DNA of 64,000 nucleotides. Source: an uncultured Prevotellaceae bacterium (GTDB lineage Bacteria; Bacteroidota; Bacteroidia; Bacteroidales; Bacteroidaceae). The notes beneath the pieces are model-generated. The model was not told where the DNA came from. It saw only the letters and a list, made by a program, of their open reading frames with translations, and made no database searches. The stretch is from contig CACYJV010000017.1 in the NCBI GenBank assembly GCA_902774815.1, forward strand, positions 1 through 64,000. Direction: 5' to 3'. Shown here in pieces: positions 18,701-28,967 of this stretch. Every line of letters begins with the position of its first letter. Position 1 is the stretch's first letter. The position numbers were made by a program, and so were the translations under genes.

Positions 18701-21571
18701 ATGAATTACCGCTTTTTTGAACTGACCAGAAAAGCCTTTTATGGGCTATGTCTGGCAGTGGTTTGTGGCGGATTCACTTCTTGTAAAGATGACTATGACC
18801 TGGACGACGAGGGTAACTACCCGAGTTGGCTGGGTAATAGCATTTACGACGAGTTGAAGAATCCTAACCAGGAAGTGCTGACCGGTACTTTCAACACCTA
18901 TGTGCGGCTCATTGAAGATCTGGGCTATGCCGAGACGTTGGGAAAGACAGGTTCAAAGACCATCTTCCCTGCCAACGATGAGGCATTTGAGCGTTTCTTC
19001 AAAAACAACACATGGGGAGTGTCGAGTTATTCGGACCTGACCGACGCAATGAAGAAGCAGTTGCTTTATTCGTCGATGCTCGACAATGCTATTCTGGTGG
19101 AGATGCTGTCCAATGTGCAGTATGATGCCACCAGCGTCACGCAAGGTGTAGCCATGAAGCACACCACGGGTGCCAACATCATCGACTCCATTACCCATGT
19201 CTATGGTGCTGCCGGACTACCCCAGAACAACAAGTATTGGGAGCGGTTCTACAACACAGGCATTGATATGGTGATGGATGCCACTCAGCCCATGATGGTG
19301 CACTTCACGGCAGAGCAGCTCATTGGTAACAACATTACCACGCAGGGTGCCAACAGTGACTTCGAAGTGATCACAGGTTCGCCCTACAACGATTCCGAGA
19401 ACTCGGCTTATGTGTTCCGCAACAAGATTATTCACAACGACGTAACCTGTAAGAATGGTTACATCCATCAGTTGGAGAACGTACTCGTGCCGCCGGGCAA
19501 CCTCGCTGAGGTCATCCGTACCAATGGCCAGAGCAACTACTTCAGCCGCATGTTGGAACGTTTCAGCGCTCCTTTCTACGATGCAGTGATCACCAATAGC
19601 TACAACGACGTTGCATTGGCTCGTGGCGAAACGCTCATCGACTCCATCTACCAGAAGCGCTACTTCAGTTCACGTTCACAAGGCTCACAGTTGGTGCTTG
19701 ATCCGAATGGTGCTGACGTAAAGGACATCCTTCCTTATGATCCGGGATGGAACGCTTATACCAATGGTCAGACAGGATCCAATCCTTTGAGCGACTTGGC
19801 TGCCATGTTTGTTCCTACCGATGAGGCCATGAAGACCTATTTCCTTCCTGGTGGAAGCGGCTCGTTCATCATCGACCAATATGGCTCAAAGCCTAATACC
19901 GAAGCCAACCTGGCTGAAAACATCGACTCTATTCCTCAGGACATTGTTCAGGCTTTCCTTGACAACCTGATGAAAGCCTCGTTCATTGCAACCGTTCCCA
20001 GTAAGTTTGATGACGTTATGGACGATGCTTCTGACCCCATGGGTCTTTCGCTCGATGTCATCAATAAGAATGCTGACGGTACTTATGACGTGAAGATTGC
20101 CAACAACGGTGTGGCTTACATGCTGAACACTGTTTTTGCTCCTAACCGTTACGTGGCAGTCTCGGCACCTGCCCTTCTCACGGATAACATGAGAATCATG
20201 AACACGGCCATCCAGGATGGTTATAATGGCAACACTACGGTGAGCCTTGGCCAGAACTTCTATGCCTATCTGCTCGCTATGGGTGCCAACTATGCATTCT
20301 TCATTCCTACCGATGAGGCCTTCTCAAGATTCTATATCGATCCTACCTATTTGAAGAACGATAAACCCCGTGCCCTGAAGTTCTACTATCAGAACCGTCG
20401 TCCGTTCGTGTTCTGTTCGCAGTGGGAGTACAACCCGCAGACAGGCGAAGTGGGTGACTCACTGGGTATGGTCGGTACACAGCAATTCCGTTCACAGCTC
20501 ATCGACATCCTGAACTTCCACACGGTGGTGCTCAACGAGGGTGAGCAGGTGGGCGTGAACCGCTTCTATAAGACCAAGCACGGTGGCGAGTTGATGCTTG
20601 CTAACAACGAGGTTCGCAGCGGTTCGCAGATTGACAATGGTCTCCCTGTTTCGGGTGTGATCAAAACCTACAATCAGAAGAACGGTACGACCTTCTCTAT
20701 CGATCACGTTATCCAAGCTCCGCAGAAGTCGGTCTATTCAGTGCTCGACGAAAACAGCCAGTTCTCAGAGTTTATGACCCTCTGTAACGGCTTTGGTGCC
20801 GAAAAGGACTCGCTGCGCTACTTTGCAAGTGATCGCATGTCTGAGCTTAACCAAGTGACTAAGAAGGAGCGCATTGAAGGCTATCGTATGTTTGTCAACG
20901 AGGTAGGTCACTATGGACTTGACTACGACGTGAAGTTCTTCAATTCCTACAACTACACTGTTTATGCTCCCGACAACGAAGCTATGAAGAAAGCCTATGC
21001 ACTGGGTCTGCCCACATGGAATGACATCCAGGTGATTTATGACCAATACGAGGCACAGTGGCTGGCAGAGAAGGAAGCTGGTCAAGGCTACAGCCAGGAA
21101 GTGCTGGATGCCCGCAACAAGGCTCTTGCCATGGTTGAGGAAATCAATGCATTCGTCAGATACCATTTCCAGGACAATGCCGTTTATGCCGACAATGTGA
21201 TTGAAAGTGGTACCTTCGGCTCTGCTTGCTCTGATACGCTGGGTATCCGCGAGAAACTCACGGTCAGTGGTGGCAACAACACCCTCGTCGTGACTGACAA
21301 CCGTGGACAGAACATTTCCATTTCCTACAATCCTGCCGGCAATACGAAGATGGTGAACCAGATGACGCGCGATTACGTGTTCAATGCTGTAGCCACAAAG
21401 GCTAATACCATCAACACTTCGTCATTTGCTGTCGTTCATCAAATCAGCACACCGCTCAACCGCCATAAGGACAGCGATCGTTATGACGACTTGTGGACGG
21501 GTGCAGGAGCACGCCAGAAGATGTCTGCTTACAGGCGACTATATGACAACAGGTTGTATAAACAGTATTAG
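18701..21571 (+). CDS. Fasciclin (FAS1) repeat lipoprotein, first gene of the PUL
   Basis: 956 aa lipoprotein. The signal peptide ends in a lipobox (CGGFTSC, Cys about residue 27) followed by an acidic stretch (KDDYDLDDE), typical of surface-exported Bacteroidota lipoproteins. FAS1-like units recur near 45-270, 280-490, 500-690 and 690-900, each with a [TV]-x-F-x-P-[TN]-[DN]-EA signature (TIFPANDEAFERFF, FVPTDEAM, FFIPTDEAFSRFY, VYAPDNEAMKKAY). FAS1 domains mediate adhesion or ligand binding in many organisms. Position directly before susC is unusual, since accessory surface lipoproteins usually follow susD. A glycan-capture role is inferred. Confidence 0.9.
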   Translation: MNYRFFELTRKAFYGLCLAVVCGGFTSCKDDYDLDDEGNYPSWLGNSIYDELKNPNQEVLTGTFNTYVRLIEDLGYAETLGKTGSKTIFPANDEAFERFFKNNTWGVSSYSDLTDAMKKQLLYSSMLDNAILVEMLSNVQYDATSVTQGVAMKHTTGANIIDSITHVYGAAGLPQNNKYWERFYNTGIDMVMDATQPMMVHFTAEQLIGNNITTQGANSDFEVITGSPYNDSENSAYVFRNKIIHNDVTCKNGYIHQLENVLVPPGNLAEVIRTNGQSNYFSRMLERFSAPFYDAVITNSYNDVALARGETLIDSIYQKRYFSSRSQGSQLVLDPNGADVKDILPYDPGWNAYTNGQTGSNPLSDLAAMFVPTDEAMKTYFLPGGSGSFIIDQYGSKPNTEANLAENIDSIPQDIVQAFLDNLMKASFIATVPSKFDDVMDDASDPMGLSLDVINKNADGTYDVKIANNGVAYMLNTVFAPNRYVAVSAPALLTDNMRIMNTAIQDGYNGNTTVSLGQNFYAYLLAMGANYAFFIPTDEAFSRFYIDPTYLKNDKPRALKFYYQNRRPFVFCSQWEYNPQTGEVGDSLGMVGTQQFRSQLIDILNFHTVVLNEGEQVGVNRFYKTKHGGELMLANNEVRSGSQIDNGLPVSGVIKTYNQKNGTTFSIDHVIQAPQKSVYSVLDENSQFSEFMTLCNGFGAEKDSLRYFASDRMSELNQVTKKERIEGYRMFVNEVGHYGLDYDVKFFNSYNYTVYAPDNEAMKKAYALGLPTWNDIQVIYDQYEAQWLAEKEAGQGYSQEVLDARNKALAMVEEINAFVRYHFQDNAVYADNVIESGTFGSACSDTLGIREKLTVSGGNNTLVVTDNRGQNISISYNPAGNTKMVNQMTRDYVFNAVATKANTINTSSFAVVHQISTPLNRHKDSDRYDDLWTGAGARQKMSAYRRLYDNRLYKQY

Positions 21572-21591
21572 AATCAATACCATTCTGGAAT

Positions 21592-24500
21592 ATGAAAACA
21601 AGCAATATAAAATATTTGTTACTGGCGATCTGCTGCCTTCTTACATCGGCAGCCATGGCGCAAGGAACACGTATCTCGGGTACGGTCAACGATGTTGAAG
21701 GTCCCGTGATGATGTGTAACGTTGTCGAGATCGATGCCAACAACCGTAACGTGTCTTACTCGCAGACAGACATCAATGGTAACTTCTCGATGGAAATCGT
21801 CAATACGAAGAACAAACTTCAGATTTCCTATGTGGGTTACAAGAAGGTGACGATTCCCATTGGCGATAGGACCGTATTCGACATTATGCTGGAAGAAGAG
21901 AACACCCTGAAGGAGGTCGTGGTGAAGGCCAAGGCTAAGTTCAAGCAGGGTGGTCTGGTCATTCCTGAGAATGAGGTCTCTGCAGCCAAGCAGACCTTTA
22001 ACATGAGCGAGGTGGAAGGTCTTTCCTTCACATCGGCCGATGAGGCCCTGCAGGGTAAGATTGCCGGTCTCGACATCGTGGCCAACTCTGGTAACCTGGG
22101 TTCTGGTACGTCCATGCGTCTTCGTGGTGTGACGTCCATCAACGGTTCTGCTGAGCCTCTGATTGTTGTCGATGGTAACATCTTCGATAATCCTGACGAG
22201 AACTTCGACTTCACGTCGGCCAACGAGGAAACTTATGCTTCGCTGCTTTCGGTGAACCCCTCCGATATCGATAAGATTGACGTCCTGAAGGATGCTGCTG
22301 CAACCGCTATCTGGGGTTCACGTGGTGCTAATGGTGTCATCTCGATTACCACAAAGCGTGGTTCGCGTGGACCAACGCGTGTTGACTATTCATTGCGTGT
22401 GCAGGCCAACTGGCAGCCCAAGGGCTACAACCTGCTGAATGGTGACGACTACACGATGATGCTGAAGGAGATGTATTACAATCCTGCACAGAGTGCCACC
22501 GCTACTACCAATATCAACGAAATCAACTATAATAAGGAATGGGCTGAGTTTGAGAACTGGAACAACAACACCGACTGGGTGAAGGAAGTCCAGCAGACTG
22601 GTTGGAGCCAGTATCACTACCTGACCATCGCCGGTGGTGGTGAGAAGGCCAACTTCCGTATCTCTGCAGGTTACGACCGCCAGAACGGTACCATTATCAA
22701 GCAAACTCTTGACCGTTTCACCACGAAGCTTGCCCTTGACTACTTCGTCAGCGACCGTATCACGTTCCGCACAACGTTCCCGCTGACCTATACCAATAAC
22801 CATAAGAACTACGACGACAATATCCTGGGACGTGCACAGAAGATGGCTCCTAACATGAGCGTCTATCGTCAGGACTACCTTACTGGTGCCGATACAGATG
22901 AGTTCTATATCATGCTGCCCAACCCCACTGAGTCGCAGTGGCGTGCAGCAGGCTTTGGCAATGCCAATGCTGCCGGTTCCTATGTACCTGGCACGTCGTC
23001 GTCGATGCTTTCGGCTATCCGTGGACTGGGCAACCCTGTTGCCATTGCTAATCAGGCTTGGCACGACGAGAAGACCTATCGTATTTCGCCTGAGTTCCGC
23101 CTCGACTACTATCTGTTGGGTAAGGACGACGAGAAGACTCGCCTCGACTACACCGGTCTGGTCTACATCGACATCTTCTCGAAGAGCGAGCCCAAGTGGT
23201 TCCCTGGATCACTGACCACCGATGGTTGGACATCCAACAACTACAACTATTCCGAGACCTACGACTATAACTCGCTGGCCTTCACGACGCGTCACACGCT
23301 GACCTTCACCCCGCACTTCCGCAACAAGGACTGGTACGTCACGATGTTGGGACGTTGGGAGATGACCTCTGGCAACAACAACAGCCAGACCACCGCAGGC
23401 GTGAATAACCCCACCGAGTCGCCGAACGTTGATGCCTACCACAACAACTTGGGCACGAGCAATGGCGAATGGCGTTCTATGTCAGGTATCTATCAGGGAC
23501 ACTTCTCCTACAAGACCCGCTACTCCTTCGACTTCTCTGTCCGTGCTGACGGTACCACCAAGTTTGGTGACAAGAAGAAGTGGGGTTTCTTCCCCGGCGT
23601 TTCAGCCCGTTGGAACATCAGCGACGAGCCTTGGATGAAGTGGAGCGACTCATGGCTTTCCATGCTGTCATTCCGTCCCTCATGGGGTATCGTAGGCCGT
23701 CAGCCTGGTTCCGAGTATCTGCAGTATGCCCGCTACAACCCCAGCGGCAACTACGGTGTCTCGGGTTCACTCGACTACATTATTTATCTTGAAGGTCTGC
23801 AGCTCAACCGTCTGCAGTGGGAGCGTACCGCGCAGTACAACCTTGGCGGTGACTTCGGATTCTTCAACGACTTGATCACTGGTGACTTCAACTACTACTT
23901 CAAGCGTACAAAGGACCTGCTTATGTCAGGCGTACGCATTCCTTCATCGGCTGGTTTCAGCTCGTTGGCATGGACCAACGTCGGCGAGATGACCAACAAG
24001 GGTTGGGAATTGAACGTCAATGCCAACCGCTTCCTGAAGATTGGTAAGTTCGAAGTCAGTGCAAACTTCAACATCTGTCAGAACTTTAACGAGATTGTTG
24101 AGATGGATGAGAGCGTACTCGAGTCCATTAACTCCGAATGGGATGCCACCAGACGCGGTACCTATCTGAATCGCATCCAGACTGGTAACCCCCTCGGCTC
24201 TATCTATGGACTGCGCTATAAGGGCGTCTATCAGTACTCTTATGAATACCTGCTCAACCAGAAAGCCAGCCATGGTTGGGATTCCGAGCAGTTCCGCGAC
24301 TACATCAACGACTTCCTTGCCAGTGGCAAGACTGCTCCTGTCGCCATCGACAACGAGGGCCATGTCCTGATGGATTCGCACGGCAACCCCATCCAGCAGG
24401 TTTACAACTACAAGAGCGGTTCACAAACCTACAAGTTCCAGGGTGGTGATGCTATCTATGAAGATATCAACAACGACGGACAGATCAACTCTCTCGACAT

Positions 24501-25011
24501 TGTCTACCTCGGCAACTCCAACCCGAAGGTGAGCGGTGGTTTCGGTGTCAACTTCAAGTATGGCGACTGGGCCCTGAAGACCAGTTTCACCTACCGTGCT
24601 GGTGTGAAGATTGTGAATACTGCCCGCATGGGACTGGAATCTATGTTCAATGCCTACAATCAAAGTTCGGCAGTGAACTGGCGTTGGCGTAAGAATGGCG
24701 ACGTGACCGAAATTCCACGTGCTATGTACGACACTGGTTATAACTGGTTGGGTAGCGATCGCTATGTCGAGGATGCTTCGTTTGTTCGTATGAGCTACAT
24801 TCAGTTGGCTTATAACTTCAACAAGAAGATTCTCAAGGCCATTGGCCTGCGCAAACTTCAGCTCAGCCTCTCAGGTCAGAACCTGCTCGTATTCTCGAAG
24901 TATAGCGGAACCGATCCTGAGCATTCAGCTGGCGCATGGGGCATAGCCTATGACAACTCTCAGACTCCGCGAGCCAAGTCGCTCACCCTTAATATAAATG
25001 TCGGATTCTAA
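21592..25011 (+). CDS. SusC/RagA-family TonB-dependent outer membrane transporter (first of two)
   Basis: 1139 aa, signal peptide MKTSNIKYLLLAICCLLTSAAMAQ. It has a carboxypeptidase-regulatory-like domain (about 27-105, RISGTVNDVEGP ... ISYVGYKKVTIPIG), then a TonB plug domain (DEALQGKIAGLDIV, MRLRGVTSINGSAEPLIVVDG, LKDAAATAIWGSRGANGVI) and a 22-strand barrel ending in an aromatic residue (NINVGF). It imports oligosaccharides captured by its SusD partner, which starts 15 bp downstream. Length is normal for the family. Confidence 0.97.
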   Translation: MKTSNIKYLLLAICCLLTSAAMAQGTRISGTVNDVEGPVMMCNVVEIDANNRNVSYSQTDINGNFSMEIVNTKNKLQISYVGYKKVTIPIGDRTVFDIMLEEENTLKEVVVKAKAKFKQGGLVIPENEVSAAKQTFNMSEVEGLSFTSADEALQGKIAGLDIVANSGNLGSGTSMRLRGVTSINGSAEPLIVVDGNIFDNPDENFDFTSANEETYASLLSVNPSDIDKIDVLKDAAATAIWGSRGANGVISITTKRGSRGPTRVDYSLRVQANWQPKGYNLLNGDDYTMMLKEMYYNPAQSATATTNINEINYNKEWAEFENWNNNTDWVKEVQQTGWSQYHYLTIAGGGEKANFRISAGYDRQNGTIIKQTLDRFTTKLALDYFVSDRITFRTTFPLTYTNNHKNYDDNILGRAQKMAPNMSVYRQDYLTGADTDEFYIMLPNPTESQWRAAGFGNANAAGSYVPGTSSSMLSAIRGLGNPVAIANQAWHDEKTYRISPEFRLDYYLLGKDDEKTRLDYTGLVYIDIFSKSEPKWFPGSLTTDGWTSNNYNYSETYDYNSLAFTTRHTLTFTPHFRNKDWYVTMLGRWEMTSGNNNSQTTAGVNNPTESPNVDAYHNNLGTSNGEWRSMSGIYQGHFSYKTRYSFDFSVRADGTTKFGDKKKWGFFPGVSARWNISDEPWMKWSDSWLSMLSFRPSWGIVGRQPGSEYLQYARYNPSGNYGVSGSLDYIIYLEGLQLNRLQWERTAQYNLGGDFGFFNDLITGDFNYYFKRTKDLLMSGVRIPSSAGFSSLAWTNVGEMTNKGWELNVNANRFLKIGKFEVSANFNICQNFNEIVEMDESVLESINSEWDATRRGTYLNRIQTGNPLGSIYGLRYKGVYQYSYEYLLNQKASHGWDSEQFRDYINDFLASGKTAPVAIDNEGHVLMDSHGNPIQQVYNYKSGSQTYKFQGGDAIYEDINNDGQINSLDIVYLGNSNPKVSGGFGVNFKYGDWALKTSFTYRAGVKIVNTARMGLESMFNAYNQSSAVNWRWRKNGDVTEIPRAMYDTGYNWLGSDRYVEDASFVRMSYIQLAYNFNKKILKAIGLRKLQLSLSGQNLLVFSKYSGTDPEHSAGAWGIAYDNSQTPRAKSLTLNINVGF

Positions 25012-25026
25012 AAACAGTTACCAGTT

Positions 25027-26817
25027 ATGAAAATCAAAAATATATTTAAGATATTTGTCATGTCGGCTGTTGCAGTAGCTGGTTTCAGTTCCTGCACCGA
25101 CTTCCTGACCATCTATCCTACCGATAAGACAATCGGTGAGGAGTTCTGGAAGACGAAGGACGACGTGAAGGGCATGGTGACCGGTGCTTATGCCAGCATG
25201 GTCAGCTACGGTTGTCAGGAGCGTGCCATCATCTGGGGTTCATTCCGCTCAGATGAGCTGAACAAGTACTCAAGTTATAGTAGCACTGCACTCGACAACA
25301 TCAATGCTGTCAACCTTCTTCCTACGAATGGCTACAACTCCTGGGGCGATTTCTACGGTGTCATCAACCGCTGCAACATTGTCCTCAACCATGCCAAGGA
25401 TGTGATGGAACTCGATCCTGAGTTCACACAGGGCGACTACGATGAAACCCGCGCTCAGATGCTGGCTCTGCGTAGTCTCTGCTACTTCTATCTTGTCAGG
25501 ACATTCCGTGACATTCCTTATACTACCCAGTCCTACGAGGACGACGACCAAGTCATGATTATTCCTCAGACCACTCCTGACAGCGTCATGCAGTTCTGCA
25601 TCCGCGACCTGGAAGAGGCCGAGCGCTACATCATGAAGTCTGGTGGCTATGGCGTCAGAAACTGGCGCAATGTGGGCTATTTCACCCGCGATGCCGTGCA
25701 TGCTCTGTTGGCCGACATCTATCTCTGGCGTGCTTCCATGACGCATAATCAGGCCGACTATCGGAAGTGCATCGACTATGTTGATATGGTCATCCGTTCT
25801 AAGGACGAATATTTCAAGACTGTCAACACCGACCGTGTGTCCAGCCTTGCCGACGAGTTCCACCTCGCCGATCGCGACCAGATGTACTCCACCATCTTTG
25901 GTGAAGGAAACTCTCACGAGAGCATCTTGGAGTGGCAGTACGATGGTACCAACATCGCTAACGGCGGTATTCGTGAACTCTATTACGAGGAAGGTTCCAA
26001 GGACAGCCATCGTAACACGGGTGTTCTGGAGGCTTCGCAGCTGTTCTCGTCGCCCGACGAGCATGCCAATGATCTTCAGGGAACAAAGGTTTATGCCTCT
26101 TCCAACGACTATCGCTTCTGGCAGAATGTCTATGGTGTGAGCAAGACCGCTTCTGAAGCTACAGGCTTGCAAATCCGTAAGTTTATCGCAACGCGTGACT
26201 TCGTCAGTGGTACTGGACAGTCAACTGGCAACGATCCGACGAACCTGAACACTGGTGAGTCCAAGAGCAACAGCCGTGCATGGGAGAACTTTAGTCAGAA
26301 CTGGATAGTCTATCGTCTGACCGACCTGATGCTCATGAAGGCCGAAGCCCTCGTGCAGACCGCTGCCAACGACAGTGATAAAGTGGTGCTCGATCAGGCT
26401 TTCAACCTCGTTCAGGTTGTTAATAAGCGTTCTATGGCCAAGACGGCTACCGATACACTTGTGGCTACCAACTTTGCAAGCAAGGAACAGATGGAACTGC
26501 TCGTTCTGGCCGAGCGCGAACGCGAGCTCTGCTTCGAAGGCAAGCGTTGGTACGACCTTGTACGTTATTGCTATCGCCACATGGAAGGTGTCAACATCAA
26601 TCGCAAGATGGCTGACGACACCAGTTGGCCTGCTCTCTATGCACCGATGCTTCGTCTTGTCGTACGCAAGTATGTCAACGGTGGCGATGCTGTGTCTTAC
26701 AAGATGAAGAGTGAACCCTATCTCTACTGGCCTATCCAGTATAGCGAGGAACTCGTCAACAAACTCCTGAAGCAGAACCCCGTGTTCATCATGGAGAAGA
26801 CTTCAACGAAGAATTAG
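25027..26817 (+). CDS. SusD/RagB-family glycan-binding lipoprotein (first of two)
   Basis: 596 aa lipoprotein with lipobox GFSSC (Cys about 24) and the family opening TDFLTIYPTDKTIGEEFWKTKDDV. The helical TPR-like scaffold is visible in ALRSLCYFYLVRTFRDIPY and DAVHALLADIYLW; the C-terminal part has ERERELCFEGKRWYDLVRY, the usual SusD end motif. It caps the SusC transporter at 21592 and delivers glycan. Confidence 0.97.
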   Translation: MKIKNIFKIFVMSAVAVAGFSSCTDFLTIYPTDKTIGEEFWKTKDDVKGMVTGAYASMVSYGCQERAIIWGSFRSDELNKYSSYSSTALDNINAVNLLPTNGYNSWGDFYGVINRCNIVLNHAKDVMELDPEFTQGDYDETRAQMLALRSLCYFYLVRTFRDIPYTTQSYEDDDQVMIIPQTTPDSVMQFCIRDLEEAERYIMKSGGYGVRNWRNVGYFTRDAVHALLADIYLWRASMTHNQADYRKCIDYVDMVIRSKDEYFKTVNTDRVSSLADEFHLADRDQMYSTIFGEGNSHESILEWQYDGTNIANGGIRELYYEEGSKDSHRNTGVLEASQLFSSPDEHANDLQGTKVYASSNDYRFWQNVYGVSKTASEATGLQIRKFIATRDFVSGTGQSTGNDPTNLNTGESKSNSRAWENFSQNWIVYRLTDLMLMKAEALVQTAANDSDKVVLDQAFNLVQVVNKRSMAKTATDTLVATNFASKEQMELLVLAERERELCFEGKRWYDLVRYCYRHMEGVNINRKMADDTSWPALYAPMLRLVVRKYVNGGDAVSYKMKSEPYLYWPIQYSEELVNKLLKQNPVFIMEKTSTKN

Positions 26818-26845
26818 TTTTACTATTTTACGTAATTTGAGTAAT

Positions 26846-28921
26846 ATGTTCATGATAAAGTCTGTTAGTAAAGTCCTCATGATCGTTATGATGCCGGTGC
26901 TGCTTTGTATTGGTTGCACCGAGCACATCGACGAGTCAAACCTGTATACGTTTACAGGCGAGACGATCGAGGATTTTCTTGTCAACCGCGACGACCAGTA
27001 TAGTAATTTCAATTACATTCTTAGTCGCATTGGCTACGACAAGGTGCTTTCCGCTTATGGCACATACACTTGTTTCGCACCGCACAACGATGCTGTCATC
27101 GCCTACGTTGACAGCCTCTACGACGACATGTCAAACAAGGAATTGCCCCACAACGGAATGACTTCCCGTGGCCTTGAGGGCCTTACCGACTCACTTTGTC
27201 GGGATATAGCTCTATTCCATCTTCTCTACTCCGAAGTGTTGGGTGTCGACATGAGCAATGGTATGACCATCAATACCATGCTCGGACGCGACATCAACAC
27301 ATCCATCGACTCCATCTCTGGTGAGCTTTTGCTCAATAACTATTCGTTCATCACCACGATGGACAATGAGTTGGAGAATGGCGTGCTTCATGAGATTGAT
27401 CACGTGCTCACACGTTCCAACAATCTCATTGCCGGAGAAATGGAGAAACACTCCGAATTCAAAATCTTCCTGCAGGCACTTACGGCCACAGGCCTTGCCG
27501 ACACGCTTACTAAGCAGGAGCGCACAGGTCTGATTATGCCGCACAAGTATTCTGGCAAGGGTAATAGCAAGATGTATACTCCCGACGTCTGTAAGTTGGG
27601 TTACACCGTCTTTGCTGAGACCGACGAGGTGCTGAAAGCCAATGGTATCAACTCTCTCGACGACCTCGCCGCCTACGCCAAGCGTGTCTACGAGAACTGC
27701 GCAACCTCCTCTGGTTGGTACGACTACTACCGCAACAACCATATTCAGGTGAGCACGGGCAACGACTATCAGAAGTCGAACAACGTGCTGAACATGTTCC
27801 TGCGTTATCACATTCTGGGTTACATCGTTCCCTACACCAAGATGTTCTACACTAAGGACTACACGTCGAAGGCTCAGGTCTACGAGTATTTGGAGACCAT
27901 GCTGCCCTACACGCTGATGAAGGTGTCGCGAGTTGGTGGAAAATACTACCTCAATCGTTGGGTGACCAATAATACCCTGACCGACCGCGTCGGCGAGATG
28001 GCCTCCAGTTCCATTTCCACGGTGAAACGCGATGGAATCCTTATCGAGCGCGACAACATCCAGACGCTGAATGGCTACATCCATCCCATTAACGATATGT
28101 TGGTCTATGACTACGATGTTCCCCACGGCGTGCTCAACGAGCGCCTGCGTTTCGACGACCTCTCGTTCCTTCCCGAAATGATGTCGAGCGGACTTCGTTG
28201 CAAGAACCCTGCCGAGGTGAAAGCCATCGTCGGAGGTGTCTACGACACGTTTGCCGGTAGTGGTAATATGCGTATACCCGAGAATTTCTGCGAGTACTTG
28301 AAGGTTTACAATGGCGACAACACCGAGATCTACTATCTTGGTGGTCAGGACTGTACCTGGGCCAACTTCCAAGGCGACGAAATCCTTTGTCAGGGAGCTT
28401 ACGACTTTTCCTTCCGACTGCCGCCCGTACCCGATGGAACCTACGAGCTTCGCATGGGCTATTCGGCCAACGGCAATCGTGGAATGGTGCAGTTCTACCT
28501 TGGCAACAGCCCTACTTTGGGTAGTATGCAGGCCATTGACATTCCTCTCGACATGCGTCACGTACCTTCTGACGACTACGTCAGTAGCGGCGGTGTGCAG
28601 ACCCCCATCCCCGATGCCATCACTGGCTGGACACTCTACACGCGTGAGGACGACCAGGGTGTGGCTTCCGATGCCGATATGCATAACCTTGGCTGGATGC
28701 GCGGCCTCCTCAGCTTCAACTATGGCAATACTGTTTCGCGTGCCTATCCCGGCAACTTGCGACGTATCATTACCAAGAGGCAGTTCCTGCAGGGCGAGAA
28801 TTGGATTCGTTTCAAGACCGTGTTGCCCAACAACACGACCACGGAGTTCCATCTGGATTACATAGAGTTCTGTCCCGAGTTTGTCTACAACAATACTCAG
28901 TACGTAGAAGACATGTATTAA
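26846..28921 (+). CDS. FAS1-domain lipoprotein A of a tandem pair
   Basis: About 691 aa. The open frame begins at a TTG (26837); I prefer ATG at 26846 (another ATG is at 26852), both just before the signal peptide that ends in the lipobox LLCIGC. Two FAS1-like units (about 35-200 and 205-430; TCFAPHNDAVIAYVDSL) are followed by a beta-rich C-terminal domain (about 450-690) with FRLPPVPDGTYELRMGYS and IPDAITGWTLYTREDDQG. It is closely similar along its length to the next gene, so the pair looks like a tandem duplication. Surface glycan binding is inferred from its place between two SusCD pairs. Confidence 0.88.
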   Translation: MFMIKSVSKVLMIVMMPVLLCIGCTEHIDESNLYTFTGETIEDFLVNRDDQYSNFNYILSRIGYDKVLSAYGTYTCFAPHNDAVIAYVDSLYDDMSNKELPHNGMTSRGLEGLTDSLCRDIALFHLLYSEVLGVDMSNGMTINTMLGRDINTSIDSISGELLLNNYSFITTMDNELENGVLHEIDHVLTRSNNLIAGEMEKHSEFKIFLQALTATGLADTLTKQERTGLIMPHKYSGKGNSKMYTPDVCKLGYTVFAETDEVLKANGINSLDDLAAYAKRVYENCATSSGWYDYYRNNHIQVSTGNDYQKSNNVLNMFLRYHILGYIVPYTKMFYTKDYTSKAQVYEYLETMLPYTLMKVSRVGGKYYLNRWVTNNTLTDRVGEMASSSISTVKRDGILIERDNIQTLNGYIHPINDMLVYDYDVPHGVLNERLRFDDLSFLPEMMSSGLRCKNPAEVKAIVGGVYDTFAGSGNMRIPENFCEYLKVYNGDNTEIYYLGGQDCTWANFQGDEILCQGAYDFSFRLPPVPDGTYELRMGYSANGNRGMVQFYLGNSPTLGSMQAIDIPLDMRHVPSDDYVSSGGVQTPIPDAITGWTLYTREDDQGVASDADMHNLGWMRGLLSFNYGNTVSRAYPGNLRRIITKRQFLQGENWIRFKTVLPNNTTTEFHLDYIEFCPEFVYNNTQYVEDMY

Positions 28922-28967
28922 AATATACCTCTTTTGAGTGTGTTTGGAAATAAAAAAGTAACACTAT